Shown here: positions 32,073 through 42,725 of the stretch, in pieces
Numbering within the stretch: position 1 is the stretch's first letter
Layout of the letters: the number at the start of each line of letters is the position of its first letter
The notes under the pieces: model-generated
Told to the model about the DNA's origin: nothing
The model's database searches: none
What the model saw: the letters and a program-made list of their open reading frames with translations, nothing else
Made by a program: the position numbers and the translations under genes
Assembly: GCA_008000375.1 (NCBI GenBank)
Contig: SMOI01000103.1
Span: 41,972-105,971, forward strand
Origin: Poteriospumella lacustris
Lineage: Eukaryota; Sar; Chrysophyceae; Chromulinales; Dinobryaceae
DNA: 64,000 nt
Direction: 5' to 3'

Positions 32073-34023
32073 ATGGATATTTTCCATTTGCCATCATGTT
32101 TATTAACATCGTTGTTCATGGATTGGATTGAAAAGGCGGATATCATTCGGTTGGATATGGCTGTTTGCAACAAAACTCTTAGGCCTCTGTATCTGGAGGT
32201 TCTAAGAACAACAGGATTTTCGTTTGATTCAATGACCATACGAAATGGCGACAAAGAGCTCGCCTGGATTCGTCAACGAGGAGTCTACGTTGAAAAGATC
32301 GTGTTGATCGATATTTCCGCCTTTGATCAGCTCCCAAAAGACTGCATGCCTTCATCATACAATCGAGGAGTCGCGATTGAGTTTCCTCCTGCTGCAAAAA
32401 AGAGTTTATCATTTATTCGAGCGATCCGGATCTTCAAGCGATTTGGAGCTTTGGTAACATTGACTTTGCAGCAGCCTCTCAATGTATTCACTGATGCGGA
32501 ATTTTGTGCAATATTAGCCAGTTGCAGTCAATTGAAGGAGTTAGAAATCGCAAATTGTGTCCACTTAACCAATCGAGGCATTGCCGAAATATCAGAACTG
32601 TGCACAAGATTGCAAAGAGTATCATTTATCCAGTGCAAAGAGATCCACCCGTCCAGTTTGTATTTTCTTCTCAAAAACTTACCTGACCTGGAGTACGCAA
32701 GATTCGAAAGCTGCTACGGGCGTGAAATTGTTAAGGAAATGGTCGAAGGATGTGTTACTCATCAACTCAGTGTTCTGGAGTTGGTTTACGTGTGGTACGT
32801 TAGTGATGTCATGACAAAAGTCATTATATCGTGTCTACCAAATCTATCGACGATTATTCTCCGCGGTACCATGATAACAGTCGATGTGGTGAAGATGATT
32901 CGAGGCACCCTTCCTCGGCTGACGACCTTAGATGTGAGTGCGTCGACGTATGTGACTGATGATCACATTTTGCAATTCGTGGGCAACGAAACAGGAGCAG
33001 CTTCTGTATCTTTCTTGCAGACACTATCTCTCAGCTATTGTTCACGCATTTCAGATGTAGCACTTATGGAAATCAGCAAAACGCTCCCCTTCCTGGAATC
33101 GTTATCATTGCAGAACTGCTTGGGGATATCTGACCACGGGGTGGGTTACCTCACGAAGCTCAACAAGCTACGGTTTTTGGATCTTCGACAATGCTACTCG
33201 CTTTCCAACATTTCATTTCTTGCGATAATTTTGGATCTATCGACGAAGGAGTTGAAAGCATTGCATATTGCAGATTGCAAGAGATTAACCGATGCAGTCT
33301 TTCTGGATGCGGTTCATCAACACAGTCACGTGTTGTTGGAGCTTCCATCACGATTGGAAATACTGGATGTTGAAGGTTGTCATGGCATAACTGATGTGGG
33401 ATTGGTTCATTTCGGAACTGTATTTCCTCGTTTGTTGGACTTGAATCTCAGTCGTTGTGGGGGGATTTCGTATACTGGATTGGCGGAATTGCTGTCTAAA
33501 ACCCCACAGCTCACTGCTTTATGTTTGAAGCGCACTATTCGAGCGGTGTCCTCCATTTCCATCGAAGCCATTGGAACACATTTGAAACAACTTCAAACGC
33601 TTGATATCTCTTTTTGCTTTCCTTCACTTCTCACCGTCGATCGAGACTTGGCGTGGATCATCAACCAAAATCGTCGCCTCCGCTCACTCCATCTCGACGG
33701 AACATTCACAGCGGACTGTTTCCGTCACCATCGAGCGTTGTGGCGCTCTCTTCGAAGCATCATTTCGTTGAACGGCATCAACGTTACAATCGGTAAGAGG
33801 ACATCGCCTATTTCGCAAAAAGCCTCACTGACATTGCCATGGTTTAGATATCAACATTCGCGATGATAACAGTCCCGACTCCCCGACAACTGTGACAACG
33901 TCACTTTCACATGAACCAGAGGTTATTCCAGAGGAGCCCAAAGAATCTCGCGGAACTGTCCGACGTTCAGACAGTCGTGGTTCAACCAATCGAAATAGAT
34001 ACAATCGCCGGCGGCGGTATTAG
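32073..34023 (+). CDS. AMN1/F-box-type leucine-rich repeat protein
   Basis: Two exons, 32073-33792 and 33848-34023 (intron 55 nt, GTAAGA to TTTAG), 631 residues. The N-terminus (IFHLPSCLLTSLFMDWIEKA, then RLDMAVCNKTLRP) looks like the short helical cap that precedes LRRs in protist proteins, in the place of an F-box. About 14 cysteine-containing (AMN1-like) LRRs follow, for example LKELEIANCVHLTNRGIAE and LEILDVEGCHGITDVGLVH. The second exon replaces an intron read-through tail with an acidic then Arg-rich end (SDSRGSTNRNRYNRRRRY). Proteins of this type often act as substrate receptors of SCF ubiquitin ligases or as flagellar scaffolds; neither can be shown here. The start is the ATG at 32073. 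Confidence 0.85.
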
Positions 34024-34798
34024 TTGTCTCTGCTACAGCGACTGTCTCTCAGAGACCTCAACCGTAGTGACTTCTTTTCTTGTGTCGTGCTTGACAGATC
34101 ATTAACCATCACATTTGTTTGCTTTGGTTTCGCGTTTTCTTTGCACCCCAAGTTTTGCTTTTTTATTTTTGAATTTTTGTTTGTTGCCGCTGCTGTTCCA
34201 CTGGTAAGGTTCGATTGCTTCCCACATATTCTTTTTGCTTTATTTTTTTCATCAATTGGGAAATCCTTCTCCAACGTAGATAGACAACACATACAACGCT
34301 CTCACTCATGTTTTGCTTGCTGACTTCTTCGCCAGCTGTTCTGTTCTTCTCCTCTCACCCAAATATTTACCTCCAATGCCACTGTCAAACTTCATAACAC
34401 CGCTAATTAAGCTTCCTTTCGTTGCGACACAACCGTTTCACCCAAGTCCTCTGTGTCGCCACCTCCGTCGCTGCTGGCGGTGTAAAACGCTCCAAACCGC
34501 AACCGTCGCCTGCTGTTCGCCTCTTGTCGCTGTGTCGGTTGTGCTCGCGTCGTGTAAAACGCAAGATATGCCTCGTGATCGCACACGAAGAACAACAAGT
34601 CACAAACTCCGTGAAGTCATTTCACAACTGTCCATCACGATTTCACTTGCTACGTGTTGTTGGTTCTACCACCTCTCGAGCAAGACGCTGCAGCATTCGT
34701 ACTTGGAGACTCTGCGGTGACGTTCTTTTTTCCCCAACAGATCTCTTTCTTCTTCTCGTGTTAGTCTTTTCACCAAGACCACATCTTTCTTCCTCACC
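34024..34798. other. Intergenic, 5' flank of first G-beta gene
   Basis: The right part (from about 34422) belongs to the inverted duplication and is repeated, with short indels, upstream of the second G-beta gene. CCCCAACAG at about 34731-34739 is an acceptor-like site conserved in both copies, so a 5' UTR intron is possible. Confidence 0.5.
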
Positions 34799-35851
34799 AT
34801 GGCTGATATCGCACAACGTATCGCAGACGCCAAGCGTCAAGTGGAGAGCTTGAAGCAACAAGTGACGAAAGCCCAAGAGCAGAAGCTCAGCGGTTACAAT
34901 GGCATCAAGACAGTGGCGGCTGGTCGGGCGACGCCCTTGGGTCCCACCCCGAAGGTGCGACGAACACTGAAGGGTCACTTCGGCAAAATCTACGCCATGC
35001 ATTGGTCGGGATCGAGCAAGGACCTGGTGAGTGCGTCGCAGGACGGCAAGTTGATCGTGTGGGACGCGATCGCCAACACAAAGACACAGGCGATTCCGCT
35101 GCGCTCGTCGTGGGTGATGACGTGCGCGTTCGAGCAGTCGAAGTGTGGGTTGGTGGCGTGCGGTGGTTTGGACAACTTGTGTACCATCTATCAGATCAAC
35201 CAGCCGTCCGTGACGCGTTCGCACCGCGAGTTGGCGGCACACGACGGTTATCTGTCGTGCTGTCGGTTCATTTCCGACTCGACCATTTTGACGTCGTCGG
35301 GTGACCAGACCTGCATGTTGTGGGACGTGGAGTTGGGCCAGTCGAAGCAGACGTTCCAGGACCACGAGGGCGATGTGATGTCGCTGTCGATCTTGCCGGC
35401 GGTGGACCCCAACATGTTCGTGTCGGGTTCGTGTGACTCGCAGGCGAAGGTGTGGGATATCCGCACGGGCAAGTGCACGATGACGTTGCGCGGCCACGAG
35501 TCGGACATCAACTCGGTGTGTCTGTTCCCCGACGCGAAGTGCTTCGGCACGGGCTCCGACGACACGACGACACGTTTCTTCGACATCCGTTCGTGCTGCG
35601 AGGTGTCGGAGTTCCGCAACGACAACATCGTGTGCGGCATCACATCGGTGGCGTTCTCGAAGTCGGGTCGCTTGATGTTCGCGGGCTACGACGACTACAA
35701 CTGTTTGGGCTGGGACATTTTGGGTGCGACGGACAAGCACGTGTACCAGCTGCAAGGTCACGAGAACCGCGTGTCTTGTTTGGGCGTGGCGCCCGACGGC
35801 AATGCGTTGTGTACCGGCTCGTGGGACACGATGCTGAAGCTGTGGGCCTAA
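34799..35851 (+). CDS. Heterotrimeric G-protein beta subunit, copy A
   Basis: A 350-residue single-exon protein of normal G-beta length. The N-terminal helix (residues 1-45, [20 protein letters not shown]) forms the coiled coil that pairs with G-gamma. Seven WD40 repeats follow, with typical ends such as LIVWD, CMLWD, AKVWD, RFFDI, CLGWD and the final [22 protein letters not shown] starts blade 1, as in animal G-beta. The family forms the obligate dimer with G-gamma at the plasma membrane and signals downstream of seven-helix receptors. An identical gene faces it on the other strand at 36742-37794. The ATG in CACCATGG is an ideal Kozak context. Confidence 0.96.
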   Translation: MADIAQRIADAKRQVESLKQQVTKAQEQKLSGYNGIKTVAAGRATPLGPTPKVRRTLKGHFGKIYAMHWSGSSKDLVSASQDGKLIVWDAIANTKTQAIPLRSSWVMTCAFEQSKCGLVACGGLDNLCTIYQINQPSVTRSHRELAAHDGYLSCCRFISDSTILTSSGDQTCMLWDVELGQSKQTFQDHEGDVMSLSILPAVDPNMFVSGSCDSQAKVWDIRTGKCTMTLRGHESDINSVCLFPDAKCFGTGSDDTTTRFFDIRSCCEVSEFRNDNIVCGITSVAFSKSGRLMFAGYDDYNCLGWDILGATDKHVYQLQGHENRVSCLGVAPDGNALCTGSWDTMLKLWA

Positions 35852-36741
35852 GCGCACCTTGATGGGCGCGGGTCGGTGCAGTCTGGCGTCGCGGTTGCGT
35901 TTGTCCAGTTTGTATTGTAGTTTGCTTTTGTCACATGTCTTCCCTGCTGAGTCTATCTGGTGCTCGCACATTTTCGTTTCTCGTCTCGCGTTTGTATGGT
36001 TTTTGTTTGTTTTGTTTCCGCCCATGTTCTGGTCTCTTTTAGTTTTGTTGTCTTCTTCTGTAAATTGGAGTCTCTATGGTTCGTTGGGAGGTCAAAAGGT
36101 TGCCACTGACTGCTGAGAAGCAACCCACAGGCGGCGGCGACGATGTTAAATACATAATTATGGACGACTTCACCGCGGTTTTTGTTGATAACAGCAGTGA
36201 TATACATGATAGTGAAGTGTTGTGCTGGCGATGATGGTGCTGCTGGGGGGGGGGGGCGGCGATAGACGTGCGTGACTACAGGAGCCGCACTGCTGCACTC
36301 GTCCATCGCCGACCCGCACTCGCTGCCACTAGAACGCTTCCTATTCTTGAGACTATGCTGTACACAAAAACATCTCAACGCGCAGGTGGTGTACGTCCAC
36401 AATGTATTTACGTCGTTTACATCCACTGACTCACGCACACGAGTCGTCTATCGATTCGGCACGTGGGTCGCTGCCCACGAAGACGAAACCCACCAAAACC
36501 AATGAAAGAGCAAAACCAAAACAAAAAAAACAGCGAAGAAACTAAAATGAAATCTGGAAGAGGGGTAGACAGAACAAATGAAAAACCACGACGAGCGTCG
36601 ACAGAGAGCGCGACAACGGAAGAAGAAGCGACAGAGAACAAAGCTATAAGATATACTCGCAGGAGACATGCGACACGAATACAAACTGGACGACGCAACC
36701 GCGACGCCAGACTGCACCGACCCGCGCCCATCAAGGTGCGC
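35852..36741. other. Spacer between the convergent G-beta genes
   Basis: The outer about 100 bp on each side belong to the arms of the inverted duplication. The unique middle holds a 13-base poly-G tract at about 36246-36258 and no supported gene. Confidence 0.5.
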
Positions 36742-37794
36742 TTAGGCCCACAGCTTCAGCATCGTGTCCCACGAGCCGGTACACAACGCATTGCCGTCGG
36801 GCGCCACGCCCAAACAAGACACGCGGTTCTCGTGACCTTGCAGCTGGTACACGTGCTTGTCCGTCGCACCCAAAATGTCCCAGCCCAAACAGTTGTAGTC
36901 GTCGTAGCCCGCGAACATCAAGCGACCCGACTTCGAGAACGCCACCGATGTGATGCCGCACACGATGTTGTCGTTGCGGAACTCCGACACCTCGCAGCAC
37001 GAACGGATGTCGAAGAAACGTGTCGTCGTGTCGTCGGAGCCCGTGCCGAAGCACTTCGCGTCGGGGAACAGACACACCGAGTTGATGTCCGACTCGTGGC
37101 CGCGCAACGTCATCGTGCACTTGCCCGTGCGGATATCCCACACCTTCGCCTGCGAGTCACACGAACCCGACACGAACATGTTGGGGTCCACCGCCGGCAA
37201 GATCGACAGCGACATCACATCGCCCTCGTGGTCCTGGAACGTCTGCTTCGACTGGCCCAACTCCACGTCCCACAACATGCAGGTCTGGTCACCCGACGAC
37301 GTCAAAATGGTCGAGTCGGAAATGAACCGACAGCACGACAGATAACCGTCGTGTGCCGCCAACTCGCGGTGCGAACGCGTCACGGACGGCTGGTTGATCT
37401 GATAGATGGTACACAAGTTGTCCAAACCACCGCACGCCACCAACCCACACTTCGACTGCTCGAACGCGCACGTCATCACCCACGACGAGCGCAGCGGAAT
37501 CGCCTGTGTCTTTGTGTTGGCGATCGCGTCCCACACGATCAACTTGCCGTCCTGCGACGCACTCACCAGGTCCTTGCTCGATCCCGACCAATGCATGGCG
37601 TAGATTTTGCCGAAGTGACCCTTCAGTGTTCGTCGCACCTTCGGGGTGGGACCCAAGGGCGTCGCCCGACCAGCCGCCACTGTCTTGATGCCATTGTAAC
37701 CGCTGAGCTTCTGCTCTTGGGCTTTCGTCACTTGTTGCTTCAAGCTCTCCACTTGACGCTTGGCGTCTGCGATACGTTGTGCGATATCAGCCAT
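36742..37794 (-). CDS. Heterotrimeric G-protein beta subunit, copy B
   Basis: Minus-strand gene whose 350-residue product is identical to that of the gene at 34799-35851. The same WD40 blades, N-terminal coiled coil and start context are present. The two genes are convergent, with stops 890 bp apart. Complete identity, including synonymous positions, next to diverged outer flanks suggests very recent duplication or continuing gene conversion. An assembly artefact joining two haplotypes is less likely, because the flanks differ and the spacer is unique. Both copies have intact 5' flanks of at least 190 bp, so both may be expressed. Confidence 0.95.
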   Translation of the reverse strand: MADIAQRIADAKRQVESLKQQVTKAQEQKLSGYNGIKTVAAGRATPLGPTPKVRRTLKGHFGKIYAMHWSGSSKDLVSASQDGKLIVWDAIANTKTQAIPLRSSWVMTCAFEQSKCGLVACGGLDNLCTIYQINQPSVTRSHRELAAHDGYLSCCRFISDSTILTSSGDQTCMLWDVELGQSKQTFQDHEGDVMSLSILPAVDPNMFVSGSCDSQAKVWDIRTGKCTMTLRGHESDINSVCLFPDAKCFGTGSDDTTTRFFDIRSCCEVSEFRNDNIVCGITSVAFSKSGRLMFAGYDDYNCLGWDILGATDKHVYQLQGHENRVSCLGVAPDGNALCTGSWDTMLKLWA

Positions 37795-38531
37795 GGTGAG
37801 GAAGAAAGATGTGGTCTTGGTGAAAAGACTAACACGAGAAGAAGAAAGAGATCTGTTGGGGAAAAAAGAACGTCACCGCAGAGTCTCCAAGTACGAATGC
37901 TGCAGCGTCTTGCTCGAGAGGTGGTAGAACCAACAACACGTAGCAAGTGAAATCGTGATGGACAGTTGTGAAATGACTTCACGGAGTTTGTGACTTCGTG
38001 TGCGATCACGAGGCATATCTTGCGTTTTACACAACCGACACAGCGAACAGCAGGCGACGGTTGCGCGTTTTACACCGCCAGCAGCGACGGAGGTGGCGAC
38101 ACAGAGGACTTGGGTGAAACGGTTGTGTCGCGATAAAGAAACGTTGAACAAAGCGGAGAATACGAAGGCTAGGAACCGGCGTTTAAGATAGAGGCGAATA
38201 AATCAAACCGTCGGAGGGTGTCATCGTCATCGTGGACTCCACGTTCCATTTTTCTCGTCGCCTTTTTTTTCTGTTTGATTCATCGGGCGTTTTGGCTTTG
38301 AATAGGAGCAAGATTTGGCGGACAAATCTTGGAGAGATCGAACGATACGTACCGAAGGTATTTCGCAGTATCTGAATGAAGAATAATTGAGTTGAGGGGT
38401 CGCAGCAACAACCCGTTCTTATTTAGTCGTTCCTTCGTGGTGCTGTGCGTTGTCTGGCTGCCGATTGGTATACGGTATCATCGTATTGATAGTATTGAGT
38501 GAGTTGAGTTAGCAACGTGTGAATATATACC
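37795..38531. other. Intergenic, 5' flank of second G-beta gene
   Basis: Up to about 38135 this repeats the flank of the first G-beta gene with short deletions. From there to 38531 it should contain the start of the G-beta promoter and the promoter of the giant GC-rich gene. No other gene seen. Confidence 0.45.
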
Positions 38532-41500
38532 ATGAGAAGCGAGGACGATCATGTGGCAAACTTCAAAGAAGAAATCGCCTCGCTGCTGTTGATGGTGCAC
38601 GATCACTATCTTCGCCATTTGGTGGGAAGTGACATTACTTTGGCCCTGTCCAAGTTTGTGTCTGGAATGGACCTGCAAGACGACGTTTCCGTCTTGGATA
38701 TCGAAAGAATGCGCTTTCAAGTGATGGGGCAGTCGTCACACCCCATGGAATTCGATGCGTTCTTTGCATGGCTACGCTCTTTGGCCATGTTTCTCTACAA
38801 AGGCCGAGACATCAACGGCAGAATGGCCTTCCACGTGTTTCTCGTGGAACATTTGGTGCCTTCCGTGAGTGAAGTGGGCTATGGCGAGGCGAAGCCGGGC
38901 ACCATCAACTCCGAAGATGCCCCGTTGAAGCTGCTCACCACCGATGCCTGGCTGCTCTACACGCCCCTGCACGAGTTCTTCCATCTGCACTTCCTCTCCT
39001 TGGCCAACGAGGTAAGCACGCCGTATGTGAGACTGCTCTTGTCTTTCGCTCTACCTCACTAATACGCCCCCACCCCGCCACCTGTTTTGTTTCTGTGCTG
39101 ACGCTCAGTCGCTGAAGGTGGAATACAACCTGTTTGAATCCATCAGCCTCTGGAAGTGCATCGCGCAGACCGCTCACGATCGAAGCGTGGATTCCGAACG
39201 GTTGCGTATGTCATTGCGGCTGCACGGTCTGACGCCGCAGCTGCTCACCGACGACGACATCGACCAGTGTCTGAGCCTGGCGATGGGCACCCACGAGAGC
39301 GACGCGCACTTGACCCTGCCGCAGGTGCTCTACGTGCTCGAACTGCTGTCGGATCGCATCGATTGGAGCTGCCACCAGGACGCGGGGGTGCCCACCCAGT
39401 GTCGCTTGCACCTCCTCGTGCAGACACTCGCCCTGCAGATGCTACAAACCCGAATCTGGTCGTGCTACAAGGACCTGGAGGCCAGTGCCGGCCCAGTGAC
39501 CACCACCGCCTCGTCGTCGTCCACGCCGTCGCCGTTGGTCGTGCGCACGGTGCTGTCGGTGCTCCGTCGCGCCGGTGTCTTCGCCGTGACCCAGCAGAAC
39601 GTCACCGTCCATTTCCAGAATTCGTTTCATGCGCTAGCCCATGTCGTTCGCTTGCAACACATGCGCTTCCGTGACGAGCGGGGCCTCCACGAGGCTTGGC
39701 TATCGTTTCTGATGGCGTTGAAGGAAGACATCGAAACGGTCACGGGCGACACGCTGCGTACGACGGTGAAGCATCGCCACGTGACGCCGCAGAGCGAACT
39801 GCTCTTTGCGCTGGTGGAGTGGCTGCCGGGGCTGTGTTTCGCGGGCTACAGCGAGCACCACGAGGTGTTCGTCCCGTTCGGCAAGCTGCACACGGCCGAG
39901 TCACTCGACCGGCTCTGGCCCCGCGTCTGGGAGCTCACGCGGGCCATTGTCACCAACGTGCAGACGCTGCAAGGCGGCGCCTTTGTCGCGCGCTTTGCGT
40001 GCAACTTCCGTGTGCACCGGGGTCAAGAACGAGCGGCGGTCAGCGCGGTCGAGTTGCGCGAGTTGCTGCTCGGCGGCCGTGTCTTCCAACAGACGAGCGC
40101 CCCCGCCGCCGCCGCCGCCGCCGCCGCTGCCGCCGTCGAGGGCGGGCGGCCCGTGGACGAGTCCACGGTCGAAGACGTCTACGACATCGCCGTGCGAGAA
40201 ATCACCGGTCTGGCGGTGGACGACGAGCCGCTGCTGTCGCCGCTGCACATGATCGAAGTCATCTGCACCGTCTTCGCGAAGCTACGGCGCCACCAGCAGC
40301 AGCAGCAGCAGCGGTCGCGGTCCAGCGGCCGTATCCACGACGGCGTCGCCTCTGACGATGGCAGCGACCACGGCGGCCACCGTGACGAGGCAGACGGCGA
40401 GAGCGGCGACGAAGACGACGACGTCGCGTTCCTCGAGGCGCTGTTTCATCTGCGCGAAACGACCGAGGCGGCGGTGCTCGAGAACGACGCCACCGTCGCC
40501 GCCACCGCCACCGCGGTGGACGATGGCCACCGCGACGCGGTGGAGGACGACTCGGTGGAGGAGCTGAGCAGTGTGGACGGCCGCCACCGACTGCGCGTGC
40601 AGCCGAACGTGCAGCCGCTGCGCGTCGGCGTCGACGACCGCGACGACCGCGACGACCGCGACGACCACGACGACGATGCCTGCCCAGCGCCGTCGACGTC
40701 CGCTGTGGCTGCTTCGGCACCGTCGTCGACGACCGCGACGACGACGGCGGCGGCGGCGGTCACCCCCGATACGACCAGTTTCAAGGCGAAACGCCTCGCG
40801 GAGCGCAAACGGTTGACCGTCGACACCGACGTCCACGACGACGACGGTGACGGCGACGGCGACGGCGACGACGACGGCGTCCCGCCGCCGCCGCCCGCGC
40901 CGACGCCCCCGGCGCACAAGCACCACACGCGACTGCGCCGCCCGTCGTATTCGCAGGAAACGCTCCAAACCGTCGCCGAAATCGTGCGGCTGCTGATGCA
41001 CTTCCCGTCGCGGGGCTTCGACCCGGCGCCGTGGCAGGTGTATCAGTGGTACGTCGACATCGTCCGCGACGAACTCGGCGGCGGTGCAGGAGGAGGCGGC
41101 GCGAGCAGCTCGGGGAGCAGCCCGTGGGCGGCGTTGACCCTGGCGGCGACGTCGTCCGATGGCGATGGCGACGGCGTCGCCGCCCACGGCACCAGCAGCA
41201 ACGTCATCGTGCGGCGGCTGTTGCAGCTGCTGGCCGAACGCGGCCGCGTCTCCCCCGCCGTCTTCCCCACGTTCTTTGCGCCGTACTACGCTCCGGTCGA
41301 GGCGTTGCGATCGATTCTGCCGGCGTCGTCGCCCCGCATCGCCGACGTGGTACGGGCGCCGTTCTTTCGCTGGTTCGCCAGCGACAACGTCCAGCGTCTG
41401 TTGGCGCTGAACGGCGACCTGTTGAAATGGGAATTCGCGCGCTGTGTCTCGTGCTGCCGGCCGAACAAGGAGCCGTTCACGCAGTCGCTGGTCTACGCGA

Positions 41501-42694
41501 TGCTCTCGCAGTCGCTGGCCGATCAGACGCGGACGCACGACCGCTACCGCTCGACGATGCTCGTCGACTACGCGCAGGTCGCCGCGTGGATCGCGGGCTA
41601 CCTCAACGACCCCGCGCGATCCGCCACCGCGACGGCGACGGCGATGGAGCCGCCCTTCTGGTGCGACTACGTGTTGACGTCGGCGCTGTCGGGGCTGCCC
41701 GCCGCGTTCTACGAGCCACACACCGCCGCCACCGCCACCGCTACCGCTACCGCTACCGCCACTGCCACCGCCGCCAGTGCCACGGCCTCGTCGGCGGCGG
41801 CTCTGGCGCAGAAACTGCCGCGACTGACGTTCGCGACGTTCGTCGTCTTCGCCGCGCGCTGCTTCTCGAAGCATTTGTTCCTCGCCGCGGCACCGACACC
41901 GCCGCCGCCGGGCAACAACGACGGCGACGGCGACGGCGACGAAGCCGACGCGGTGACCGAGACGCAGTTTCTCGACGCGATGCGGCGGATGCTGCGCATG
42001 TTCTCGGCGCAACTGACGGCGGCGCAGCGCGTCATCGAGATCCACATCCTCGAACACCTCTTCGACGGCAGCGGCGGCAGCAGCAGCGGCAGCCACGGCG
42101 GTGGCGGCAGTAGCGACGACGGAGGCCGCAGCGATGGCGGCGGTGGCGGCGGTGGTCGCCACGGCACCGACGAGGACGAGGACGGCGACGGCGACGGCGG
42201 CGGTGGCGATCGTCGCCACCGCCGCGAAACCGTCGCCCAGACGCGACGCCGGCTGGCGCAGTTTCTGCTGAAGAACCTCGCGCTGAGCCGTCGGACGTTC
42301 GACCAGCGGCTGCAGTCGCTGCCCGCGCCGCCCGCGACGTCGTCGTCGTCGTCGAGCATCGCGCTGCCGCCGCGGCCGCCGTCGTTTCTGTGGGACGCCG
42401 CGCGGTTCGTCGACTTCGTGCGCATGTTCCATCTCAACGAACGGCTCGCGCTACCGCCACCCACCGGGGCGCGGCACCCGCTGCGCCAGCCGTCGATGAC
42501 GCACGCGTGGACCGTCTACGGCCACGTTCTGTACCGCGACCTGCGCACGGTGCCCGACGTCTTCGCGCAGCTGACGCAGACGTTTCTGCAGGCGGGGCAC
42601 GTGCCGCCGCTGCCGATGGACATCGACGACGAGAAGCTCTGGGAGCTGCTGCAGTGGCAGTCGCTGCTGCTGCTGAGCCGCGCCAACGACACCG

Positions 42695-42725
<31 letters not shown>

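Larger units (their letters stand above)
34422..38135. repeat. Large inverted duplication with two G-beta genes
   Basis: Left arm about 34422-35955, right arm about 36655-38135, opposite orientation, about 1.5 kb each, with a spacer of about 700 bp. The coding regions appear identical in DNA: the translations of the antisense and off-frame readings also match. The proximal 5' flank (about 34610-34798) is also identical. Further out, the left arm has four extra short segments (about 6-11 bp each) near 34486-34605 that are absent from the right arm, each bounded by 2-4 bp microhomology. Beyond the stop codons the arms diverge within about 100 bp. Confidence 0.92.

Noticed and set aside
36463-37950. 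Long open frame (495 codons) on the plus strand through the second G-beta gene, mirrored on the minus strand at 34643-36025
   Set aside because: It is the antisense reading of the G-beta coding sequence; high GC3 keeps it open. The product is Arg/His-rich without domains.
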